Assembly: GCA_026419775.2 (NCBI GenBank)
Contig: JAOPGA020000915.1
Location: 1 to 23,616 of the forward strand
Length of the DNA: 23,616 bases
Reading direction: 5' to 3'
From: Acrasis kona
Lineage: Eukaryota > Heterolobosea > Eutetramitea > Acrasida > Acrasidae
Shown here piece after piece: positions 16,786 to 23,616 of this stretch. How positions within the stretch are numbered: position 1 is the stretch's first letter; every line of letters starts with the position of its first letter. Both the position numbers and the translations under genes were made by a program. The notes below the pieces were generated by a model that did not search any database, was not told where the DNA came from, and was given only the letters and a program-made list of their open reading frames with translations.

Positions 16786-17206
16786 AACCACCAGCGGTTG
16801 AATTATTTCGTATTGTACCAAATCAAACCAACATCTTGGGAGAACCTTTTATTAGAAGACAGAATCAACGTAAGTCACACAACACAACAAAAGTACTCAA
16901 CATGTTATTGTAGTGAGTGGTGGATCTCAAAGCGGACGTGGTCAGGAGCAGACTCTAGAACAGAAGCAAGCATACCAGGAGTTGAGAAATTTGGACGAAA
17001 CTGGTTTGGCGGAGTGGTTGAGGAACAGGAAATTGAATGAAAAAGCAATTACAGCTTTATTTAATCAAGATTTCAACGGTGAAGCGTTGGCATCTGTCGA
17101 AAAGGATACTTTAGAGAAACTTATAAATGTTGGTCCTGTCTCAATCTTGCGCGCGTTTTCAGGGGAGAATTGGGATTGGAACTCAAGTAAAGAAGATAAC
17201 TGGTGA
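16734..17206 (+). CDS. Small SAM-like domain protein, two exons
   Basis: Exon 1 (16734-16869) and exon 2 (16914-17206) join across a 44-nt intron (GTAAGT to ATTGTAG), giving 142 aa from ATG 16734 to TGA 17206. Residues about 1-45 (MFGESFDGLKVKSYADLKP...) form a short N-terminal region of unknown fold. Residues 46-65 are a glutamine- and glycine-rich linker. Residues about 70-128 look like a SAM domain: LDETGLAEWLRNRKLNEKAI, ALFNQDFNGEALASVEK, LINVGPVSILRAF. SAM domains mediate protein-protein or RNA binding. Exon 1 overlaps the nuclease ORF in a different frame on the same strand, so an alternative splice from that gene into exon 2 is possible. Function unknown. Confidence 0.55.
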
Positions 17207-17413
17207 CGACGAGATATCACTTGCCGAACCTCAAATACGTATTTTTGGGAATGCGTCTTTTTTCATACCGAGTTTTACCAGAAAGAATGGATATAAAAGG
17301 GCAATTTGAGGTGAGAGTATTTTGGTCAACTCCCTAATTGATTGGAATTGATTTAATCATGTGTATTGTAATAAATTTGAAATTTAAACATTCAAATCAT
17401 TAAAAGAAATGGA

Positions 17414-17541
17414 AACCAGCAGGTAGGTACAGCTTCAATACTTGGTAGTGTAGTGAGAACGAACAGGAAAAAAAGATGTTTTTTTTCCTGCTCGTTAGAG
17501 CGGTCACTACCAAGTATTGAAGCTGTACCTACCTGCTGGTT
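17414..17541. repeat. 128-bp foldback element / long hairpin
   Basis: The left arm 17414-17450 and right arm 17505-17541 are perfect 37-bp inverted repeats (starting AACCAGCAGGTAGGTACAGC). After a 7/8-nt internal bulge, a further inner stem of about 17 bp with one mismatch (including an A7/T7 run) closes on a loop of about 5 nt. GGA flanks both ends and may be a 3-bp target duplication. It looks like a foldback MITE; a hairpin RNA source is an alternative. No other copy is present in the window. The short minus ORF that crosses it is not supported. Confidence 0.8.
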
Positions 17542-17687
17542 GGAATGAAAGTGATGCTTGGGTGTACTAAAAGATTTTATTTTATCCAACCGACTGTTGA
17601 TCTTGTTATTGAAGGGATCCATGACCGTTGTTTCCGTAAATTGATAGAATCTGATTTAATCCGAAACTAATTTGCTAGAAGTTGTTG

Positions 17688-18712
17688 TCAAAAGGCTGAT
17701 TTGGTGCGATATAAAGTGATTGATGCTCTTAATTGTAGTATGCCGAGGCGTCCTCCTATGAATTCACCAACGCAATTTAAAAAAGTCCACCCATCAATGA
17801 TGTCACGTTTGTCCCGATGTAAAAGTGTTTGTTGGTTAATATTGAAGGCTCTTCCGGAAAATGCATTTTCTTCTCCAAAATATAAATGATTTGGTTGATG
17901 TTCTGTAATCTTCTTTACTCTTCTCAAACAGATATCATAAATTTCTGGATCGAATGCTTTCAAAAAAGCGGACACCTTTAATGTTGTCTCCTGCATTGCC
18001 TTTAAAAATGCAGTTACATCACCATTGCTTCTGCACTCTAATGTTTCTTTTGAGAAATGAGGCTTTGCACCTGGAGCCCGTACTCTCTCATACCAGTAAG
18101 CATGATGGTATGAACCAACTGTACCATGTTTTTGAGATTTCGACTTCGTGGCCTTCTTTTTCGTTTCATGTCTGGTTCCTTGGCATTTGGACGGCGCGGC
18201 GCGACTGCATTAGACATTGTACCAATAATTTCTCGCATAAAAGTACACTCACTTTCAGTGAAGAAGTTGTTGATTCTTACAACTATTGGCGTTCCTTGGT
18301 TATCAACGTGCACCGCACTGTCGTCAAAATAGTGTAAAGGGTCTTGATTTAACTTCTTCTCCTTTGCGGTATTTTCCATGGCTTCTTTTAACNAGAAGTC
18401 GTGAGTAATGTGTGGGAGCATTTGATACTGATTTTGGTACTTCTCCACGTATCTTTTGAAACGTTGACCGCAAGTTCTCCTGTTCTTGCGTCTCTTTTTC
18501 TTCTGCTCATTATCATCATGGTTACACTCATTGTCAATCTGTTGTACAGAGTTTGTTGTCTGTTCGACGGGCAAAGATGCACATCCAATAAAAAATGTGG
18601 CCTCATCTTTATAAGAGGTGCAACCTACAGGGATTGCTTCCTCTTTACCAGTACTACAGCTTCCTCGGTCTGAAACTAACAAACAACTTGAGATATCTCC
18701 AGATTCAAACAA
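17688..18712 (-). pseudogene. 2-oxoglutarate/Fe(II) oxygenase-like gene, copy A (frame-shifted, end missing)
   Basis: The upstream minus frame (to 18038, no ATG at its head, one N at 18393) has a basic linker (KKKRRKNRR) and then PIVVRINNFFTESECTFM, the usual entry into prolyl-hydroxylase-like double-stranded beta-helix domains. The reading then moves by one base near 18165, in an A-rich run, to a second frame. That frame reads SYHHAYWYERVRAPGAKPHF, LKAFDPEIYDICL, the iron-binding HRDKRD motif, and GWTFLNCVGEFIGGRLGIL. The second frame ends at 17688 before the distal His and the 2OG-binding Arg, so the domain is incomplete. The H-x-D...GW...G.F.GG pattern is closest to the fungal/protist TET-JBP-like and related 2OG enzymes (inference). 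It is a relative of the copy at 21.4-21.9 kb. Likely inactive, unless sequence errors mislead. Confidence 0.5.
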
Positions 18713-18764
18713 GATTCAAACAACACAGATGAAGATTACAATTGAATTTATTTTACACGGATAC

Positions 18765-19370
18765 TCATTCAAACTTGAACACATCATCATCTTCTTCATC
18801 AGAAATAGTTGGCTGGAAAACCCTATAAGAAAAATCTACATACAGGAACCGAAGAGTTATATTGTATCTAAACACAGCTTTGTTCAGTTTAAAGTATCTT
18901 TTAACACCAGTTGCTCTTTCATCCCAATAAAAATGCCACCAATTTTTTGGAGCATTTGGAACTTGGCTTAAATGATCGGCATTATTCAAAGTAATTGTAA
19001 CTGCTGGATCTGATGCACTTTTACCAAATAATTCTCTTCTTGGTCTTGACATTGTAGTTGGGCTTATTTTGATGTCTTCTGGAAAGCTGTCAACCCATCT
19101 TTTAAAGTCTGCCTCTGACAATTTACCAAGCGGATAATTTTTACAGGTCCTTGCTGCTCTTCCACCAACCATTTTCTGTCGAATGTGTAAAATCATGTCA
19201 CTTATTCTTTGTCCACTGCCAACCTCAAGTACAGATTGTAAGCAAGCCTGGAGGTCTTCCCGTGTAAAGCAAAGCAACTCTTGTCCGTCTTTCTCTCCTG
19301 CATGGTACTTCCACTTCCGTATCAATTCTGGAATGTCTTCTTTTTCTTCAACATCCGTGGTTGTTTCCAT
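18765..19370 (-). CDS. Orphan 201-aa protein between the two oxygenase copies
   Basis: An intact frame runs from ATG 19370 to TGA 18765. The longer frame to 19430 lacks an ATG and reads an AT-rich leader. Residues 1-30 are acidic, residues 30-115 helical (TREDLQACLQSVLEVG, ILHIRQKMVGG, LSEADFKRWVDSFPED), then RPRRELFGK. A strand-rich part follows, with NAPKNWWHFYWDERATG and YNITLRFLYVDFSYRVF, and an acidic tail (SDEEDDDVF). No family recognised. It is the only unbroken long frame in the 17.7-21.9 kb block, so it may be the functional part of whatever element or cluster this is. AATAAA lies 13 nt past the stop (18752-18747, minus). Confidence 0.55.
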   Translation of the reverse strand: METTTDVEEKEDIPELIRKWKYHAGEKDGQELLCFTREDLQACLQSVLEVGSGQRISDMILHIRQKMVGGRAARTCKNYPLGKLSEADFKRWVDSFPEDIKISPTTMSRPRRELFGKSASDPAVTITLNNADHLSQVPNAPKNWWHFYWDERATGVKRYFKLNKAVFRYNITLRFLYVDFSYRVFQPTISDEEDDDVFKFE

Positions 19371-19480
19371 GGTCTCTTTACTTGCTTTCAAGATAAAATA
19401 ATAATAAATATATAGGTTTATTGGGTACAAGTGTCGTGTAAACGAAAAGCGTCATCATCCCAAAGGGTCGAAGGACAGTG

Positions 19481-20060
19481 TCATCTTGACGTAGGGCCCG
19501 TATCACGCCAGTCTACTTTGAATGCACCCCGGATCGAAGCAAGTATGAGGTTTTTTGGCGGCCGAGGACTCTCTTCTCGGTCTTCCGGAAGTGCACGTTC
19601 GACTGCCGGACGTTGCCCTCTTCCTTTTCCTAGCGGGACTGGCTCCCTCACTCGCTTCTTCTTTTTCTTCTTGTCGTGTTGGTCTTCTTGTTCTTCGGAT
19701 CGGATTGGATTCTCCTTGTTTACTTTTTCTTGGAAGACGATGATGCTCTCCAATTCTTTCAATCTGTTCGTCAGAGCCTTAATGTTTCTTCTCGGTTGGG
19801 GGACTCAAATATGTCGTCGTGACTTTCAAAGTACTTGTGGATTGGTTTCGGTGAGGTCAGGGGGATGTTTTGTCTTTTTGGTGGTGTGGTGGGTCTCTGG
19901 GGTGGAACTTCTTCTTGGGATTTCTCGTAAGATTGGACTGCTTTTGAAATTTGATCCACATTGGGCCGTTTTCGGAGGTGTCCTGGAGTTCATTAAGTAG
20001 TTCGTTGACAAATCCCAGGAAATCTCTATCACAGTCTTCTTTAAAGTAGAGCTGGTGGTG
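19481..20060 (-). pseudogene. Charged, proline-rich coding region with a coiled coil, broken in about two places
   Basis: Protein-like minus-strand sequence passes through different frames across this stretch: a helical start (DFLGFVNELLNEL), a proline-rich middle (PPQRPTTPPKRQNIPLTSP), a leucine-zipper-like helix (LTNRLKELESIIVFQEKV), a lysine run and an arginine/proline-rich end (VERALPEDREESPRPP). No single frame covers it, and about two breaks are apparent. No enzyme motif is seen. It could be a nucleic-acid-binding ORF of a mobile element or a rapidly evolving host gene. Confidence 0.38.
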
Positions 20061-20527
20061 TTCATATATTTAGTTTTTAGGGCCTGGTCCTTTTGGTTGG
20101 GGTTGTCTTCGTGCTTTATGCTGGCATGTTTTAGTTAGTTTTTGTTTTGTTTGTTTTTCGATGTTTTGTTCGTAGTGTTTTGGTATTTATGTTCGTGGGG
20201 TTTATTTATATCGTGTGTATGTATTTTTAGGTCTAGTTGAGTAATTTCAGTGTATTTTGTCATTATGTGTTTGGTGTGTGTATAGATGTTTGGTGCCTCC
20301 TTTGTAATGGATCGTCTAAAAAGGTGAATATGTTCAAAGAGATTTAGCTTCCCTTTTTGAGTTTATAGAGCCTTAACGCAGAGGAGGGTATTTCTTGCTA
20401 TGTGGTTGTGAATTAGTCTGATAATGTACAGGCTGGGTGGACAATGGTGGCTACTCCTGCATCTCTAGAGTTTATTTTAGATCCAAAGGTAACTGAGCAT
20501 GGGAAAAGGTTTTTACGGAGGAAGGCC
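20061..20527. other. G/T-rich (plus strand) spacer without a gene
   Basis: Up to about 20330 the plus strand is strikingly poor in C and runs such as TTTTTGTTTTGTTTGTTTTT dominate, so the minus strand is A/C-rich like an untranslated leader or spacer of minus-strand genes. The rest is ordinary. I find no ORF, repeat ends or RNA gene here. Confidence 0.5.
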
Positions 20528-20860
20528 TCATTTCCTGGCCTTGTTAATGTTCATCTCGTTCTTGAGATCCTCCAGCGCGAGGTGTAGTTTGAGCTTCCCG
20601 TTGATATTCCTGGAGAGTAACTTGGTCGGAGTATCCACCATGTCTGTCGTGTGAATCAAGGTTGACCCCCTGATTGTTTTGTAAAGTTCCCCATTACTTG
20701 CTTTCAAGATGGTGTCCCCTGGGATGACTTCTTTTGGCGTTGATATCTTGGGAGACCTTTTCTTCTTAATAACCTTGGTGGTTTTATCGTGTTTGAACTT
20801 TTTTGTAGAGGGGTCATATGATTGGAAGCTATGTGTTTGTTCTAATGTTTGTGATGGCAT
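20528..20860 (-). CDS. Basic 110-aa hypothetical protein
   Basis: An intact frame runs from a true ATG (20860) to the stop at 20528. It is lysine- and threonine-rich (TKKFKHDKTTKVIKKKRSPK) with a compact C-terminal part (GDTILKASNGELYKTIRGS, LLSRNINGKLKLHLALEDL). That part looks foldable and could be a small DNA- or RNA-binding domain. No family recognised. It is on the same strand as the other coding regions of the block. Confidence 0.42.
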   Translation of the reverse strand: MPSQTLEQTHSFQSYDPSTKKFKHDKTTKVIKKKRSPKISTPKEVIPGDTILKASNGELYKTIRGSTLIHTTDMVDTPTKLLSRNINGKLKLHLALEDLKNEMNINKARK

Positions 20861-21354
20861 GTTTGATAGTGCGCGTGGTGTATGTTGGCGTCATTTCTGT
20901 TTGGATTGCCTTCCTTAAAAATAAACTAGAGTTGACCATTTTGCTCTCTTTACCTAATTGAGTTGTTTCCAGATTCCCTAGGTATCTGCGTGTTATGCAG
21001 GGGTGGACAGCTTAGAATAATCATGTGAAAGACGACTTCTTAATATGGAGGATAAATAATAAAAATAATTTTGTAATGACGAGAAATAATGCATGAATGT
21101 GATATATAACAACACAGGGTCTTTGTGGAGAACCGCACCAAGCATCAGCTGTTCCTTTCCTCAGCAATCAGCGTAACCTTCACCCATGACGAAAAAAAGT
21201 AATTTCATCACAACCGGTGCATTTCGTTCAATAACCGACATGTTATTCAATGATGAATCAGTTGATTATACGATTATTGCAAACATATNCAAGCATAACA
21301 CGACAGTATTTTATTGTACATTAAAAACCACTTTTGTCTTGATGAACCATGATT
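20861..21354. other. Spacer with only a weak plus ORF
   Basis: About 490 bp contain a 79-codon plus frame from ATG 21186 (one N inside) that runs into the end of oxygenase copy B on the other strand. Its composition is unremarkable and it has no domain, so I do not call it a gene. No repeat or RNA gene seen. Confidence 0.3.
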
Positions 21355-21894
21355 TCATTTGTCTTCCGGCTCCAAACTGTATTCGAGCTGATGTCCTTCC
21401 TCCTCCAGTGCTTGTAAAAATTTAGCAGCCTCGGCGACGAATAACGGATCATCTATTCCATCAACTTTAATGTCATCAATAAGAGATTGNTGGAAAAAAT
21501 GCACAATTGAGTATCTACTTTCTCCTTCCCATTTATCCACATAATGATGTAACGGACTGGACCTGAACAGAATTAGATCCCCAGCATTATAGTCGAAGCA
21601 CGCATTGAGGAGTGGAATGCGGAAATTGCCATTACTAAAACTTCCAAAACAACGGAGTGCGGTCCATCCCAAAGCTCAATCATACAAATCCCTGTGTATT
21701 GTTGACTGTTGGTTTTTTAACCTTCTGACAACAATTTGGCCTTCCCTCTGGCCTAGTTGCTTATGGAATTCAATAAACCAAATTTGTCGATTCAATTTGT
21801 TATTTACAATATATTTCTGGACAAACAATCCCACCCCAGACTCGCAATTCACCCCGGACCCACATAGAACTAGACCAACAACACAACACCACAA
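21355..21894 (-). pseudogene. 2-oxoglutarate/Fe(II) oxygenase-like gene, copy B (one in-frame TGA)
   Basis: A single minus frame reads through the catalytic core of a 2OG/Fe(II) oxygenase: NQQSTIHRDLYD with the H-x-D iron ligands, a TGA at 21675-21673, then ALGWTALRCFGSFSNGNF, FDYNAGDLILFRSS, the distal ligand in PLHHYVDKW, and the 2OG-binding arginine in ESRYSIVHFF. It ends with an acidic helix (AAKFLQALEEEG). NQQ..(I/L)HRD and GWT.L are shared with copy A, so the two are paralogues. No ATG start was found, and the N-terminal half of the domain is absent or in an unseen exon. One N lies in the frame (21490). The TGA marks it as a probable pseudogene, or a sequencing error. Other genes here also end in TGA, so codon reassignment is not supported. 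Confidence 0.55.
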
Positions 21895-21913
21895 ACGTAA
21901 GCAATATTATTGC

Positions 21914-21933
21914 AGTAATGCACACGCATTACT
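21914..21933. repeat. Perfect 8-bp inverted repeat with 4-nt loop
   Basis: AGTAATGC-ACAC-GCATTACT. The neighbouring 21910-21919 (TTGCAGTAAT) is also inverted at 22031-22040. AGCAATTAA at 21968-21976 is inverted at 22017-22025. They lie upstream of the small gene at 22070 and might be binding sites or a folded leader. Confidence 0.5.
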
Positions 21934-22069
21934 AGTCCTTTTTTGAAGCCATCGGGGTACACTTAGGAGCAATTAACTTTGCCCTTGTCTATTCCATTGC
22001 CAATAAGCTTGGTCTTTTAATTGCTTATGTATTACTGCAACTCATCAAACAGAACTAACAATCTTTTAA

Positions 22070-22352
22070 ATGGCACCAAAAAATGTATCCAACAACATCA
22101 GCCCAGTGGAGCCACGACGGGATAACCGACCTAACCTCTATCCGAACAATGTAATGTTCCTTGGTTGAGTCAACCCTGTTTGCCTCTTGCTCTCTTCGTT
22201 TGCAGCTGTTAAGGCTCTTTTTACNTGTATTATTCTACGTTAAAAAGAGTGTTACTGTCTGTACCGTTGGGGTAGTGTGCATTACAGGACATAAAATACA
22301 TATCTATTCGTTATTACATTTCAGTTTGAAAAGCGGTTTAGAATTAAATTAG
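22070..22352 (+). CDS. Small spliced gene for a membrane-like protein
   Basis: Exon 1 (22070-22150, 27 codons from ATG) and exon 2 (22206-22352, ending TAG) join across a 55-nt intron with GTAATG and a long pyrimidine tract before TTTGCAG. The product is 75 aa. The N-terminal part is hydrophilic (MAPKNVSNNISPVEPRRDN). The rest holds two short hydrophobic runs (LLRLFL.VLFYV and TVCTVGVVCIT), so it may be a small one- or two-span membrane protein. One N (22225) falls in exon 2. I do not recognise the family. The intron is longer than the others in the window but its acceptor is the strongest. Confidence 0.4.
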
Positions 22353-22446
22353 AGAGCATTTGAAGAATAGTTACTTTAGATTGATATGTTACAGATTCAG
22401 TGTTTAAGAAAAAAGCGGTTGAGAATTAAATTAGAGAACATTTAAA
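22330..22446. repeat. Direct duplication, 34-bp copies 83 bp apart
   Basis: 22330-22363 and 22413-22446 (AAGCGGTT.AGAATTAAATTAGAGA.CATTT.AA) differ at three positions. Weaker similarity continues after each copy (TAGTT.ACTTT...TTGATA), so an older 80-100 bp tandem duplication is likely. The first copy includes the stop codon of the small gene. Confidence 0.65.
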
Positions 22447-22834
22447 GGAGGATTATTACTAGAATACAGTTAGTTTACTTTTGGTTGATAAATATTTGCA
22501 TCATACAATTACTTTGGAACTATACAGCACGAGAGTTTACATTTCATTTGGTTTGCATTACCCTACCCTCCCACCCTAAATAATAATTACTTTAATCCAT
22601 GATGGAATTAATGCTCAACACATATCAACGGAAACACATTTTATAATTGTTTTTTATTATTTATTATCCATCAAGGAGTGATAACAATCTAATGTTAACT
22701 GTTTCTTGAGTAGATTGGCCAGTATTTCTAACAGCGTTAATTAATGCCCTGTTATGATCGGTCTCGACGATTTGCCATTCATACTTTAAGCGAGGTATTA
22801 TTTTCAAGTCGTTCATAAAAACTATAGGTAGTTT
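22447..22834. other. AT-rich noncoding stretch
   Basis: No ORF, intron-bounded exon or RNA gene could be supported. A C-rich string (CCCTACCCTCCCACCCTAAA, 22560-22579) stands out but does not form a regular repeat. Confidence 0.3.
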
Positions 22835-23447
22835 TTACAACACTAGATGTCCACAGTGATTTAATAATTCTCTCTCTGTAACATGTCCAGATTCAACGTT
22901 GGGATACAAACCACATATAAAACTACCGTTTGGTTGACCTATTGGATTTAATATTTTTAGACCCCTACACATCAAAGAAGCGTTGCTGAACTTAGTAGTT
23001 CCATCTAAATATTCACTTAGCTCGTTAAAATATTGTCTAGTGGTACCGCCATATAACACTTTATTTTCAAGCTCATCTTTTCCCATTATTATATAAGTAA
23101 CACTTTTACTATTGCTTCTGTCAATGTGTCTTTCAATATCTAATGCACTTTTGGGCTCCATGAACAGTGGGAAATGTTGTATCATAAATGAAAAACATTC
23201 ATGTTCAAAAGGGGAAAATTTGTTGATCAAAACATAACCTTTTTGTTTAAGCCATAATATACAACTTGGTTGTCCTTCCATATTAATGAAGTACGAACGT
23301 ATTTGTTGTCTACGGGTAATGGTTGGTTCAACCAATGGCTTTGATAGGACGCGTTGTACGAATGTATTTTTTGTGGAACGAATAAAGGCCTTTTGAGCCT
23401 CATGGTTGAGGTAAAAAAGGTTAATATTGTTAAGTGTGAGGGGGGGT
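22835..23447 (-). CDS. Partial ORF with a faint GIY-YIG-like motif
   Basis: The minus frame ends TAA at 22835 and is open at least up to the G/T repeats at 23447, about 203 codons. The first ATG seen inside is 23281, so the gene either starts there (148 aa) or comes from an upstream exon. Residues SVTYIIMGKDELENK and VLYGGTTRQYFNELSEYL have the order and spacing of a GIY-YIG nuclease core (YII...YGGT...), but the usual arginine and histidine are not clear. Other segments are CILWLKQKGYVLI and LNPIGQPNGSFICGLYP. The family is inferred weakly; treat as hypothetical. Confidence 0.4.
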
Positions 23448-23542
23448 TGGGTTGGGTTGGGTTGGGTTTGGGTTTGGTGGTTGGTTGGTTGGTTGGTTGG
23501 TTGGTTGGTTGGTTGGTTGGNTGGTTGGTTGTGGTTGGTGGT

Positions 23543-23616
<74 letters not shown>
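23448..23616. repeat. G/T-rich simple repeats at the right end
   Basis: In order: about four TTGGG units, two TTTGGG units, about eleven GGTT units (one N at 23521), a short GGTGGT transition, and a pure (TG)n run of over 70 bp to the end. The G-rich strand points toward the window end, as in a telomere, but a stalled assembly at microsatellites is the simpler reading. Confidence 0.85.

Noticed and set aside
17392-17622. Minus 76-codon ORF
   Set aside because: Most of it is the foldback hairpin read as protein.
21186-21425. Plus 79-codon ORF with a true ATG
   Set aside because: Composition is unremarkable, it contains an N and it overlaps the conserved end of oxygenase copy B on the other strand.
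21355-21894. Reassignment of TGA to a sense codon
   Set aside because: Other genes in the window end in TGA, and every tryptophan in the conserved proteins that I checked uses TGG.
22560-22579. C-rich string resembling an interstitial telomere repeat
   Set aside because: The units are irregular (CCCTA, CCCT, CCCA, CCCTAAA) and do not match the terminal G/T repeats.

Overview
The window looks like a gene-dense stretch of a unicellular eukaryote nuclear genome with the standard code. Evidence: several genes interrupted by very short GT-AG introns (34-44 nt, one of 55 nt), eukaryote-only families (NOL10/Enp2, DRG1, an Rb-type pocket protein, quinoid dihydropteridine reductase, a tail-anchored TPR protein, a mitochondrial PPR protein), and AATAAA signals at gene ends. 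I cannot name the lineage. The sequence carries five N bases and some one-base frame slips in homopolymers, so part of the damage may be sequencing error.

Left part (1-12.9 kb): a Gag-like ORF of an LTR-type element leaves the left edge (1130 to 1, minus). Then comes a tightly packed housekeeping block: NOL10 (+), a small chagasin-like protein (-), QDPR (-), DRG1 (+), an Rb/pocket protein with three tiny introns (-), a single-pass membrane protein (-), a small spliced hypothetical gene (+), a tail-anchored TPR protein (-) and a mitochondrial PPR protein (+). Start codons of divergent pairs are only 38 and 31 bp apart. DRG1 and the Rb gene overlap in their stop codons. Four genes have a TAA stop overlapping an AATAAA signal. 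Two E2F-like sites sit just upstream of the Rb gene.

Right part (12.9-23.6 kb): accessory and decaying material. It holds a coding minisatellite, remnants of a plant-like (PLS-type) PPR gene abutting an NTPase fragment, an archaeal-type P-loop ATPase ORF followed by a PD-(D/E)XK (DUF234-like) nuclease ORF and a small spliced SAM-like gene, and a 128-bp foldback hairpin. Beyond these are two related 2-oxoglutarate/Fe(II) oxygenase copies (17.7-18.7 and 21.35-21.9 kb, both minus) flanking three orphan coding regions, a small spliced membrane-protein gene, an 83-bp-spaced duplication, a partial ORF with a faint GIY-YIG-like motif, and a G/T-rich simple-repeat end that could be a microsatellite or telomere-proximal DNA.

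No tRNA, rRNA or CRISPR array was recognised.
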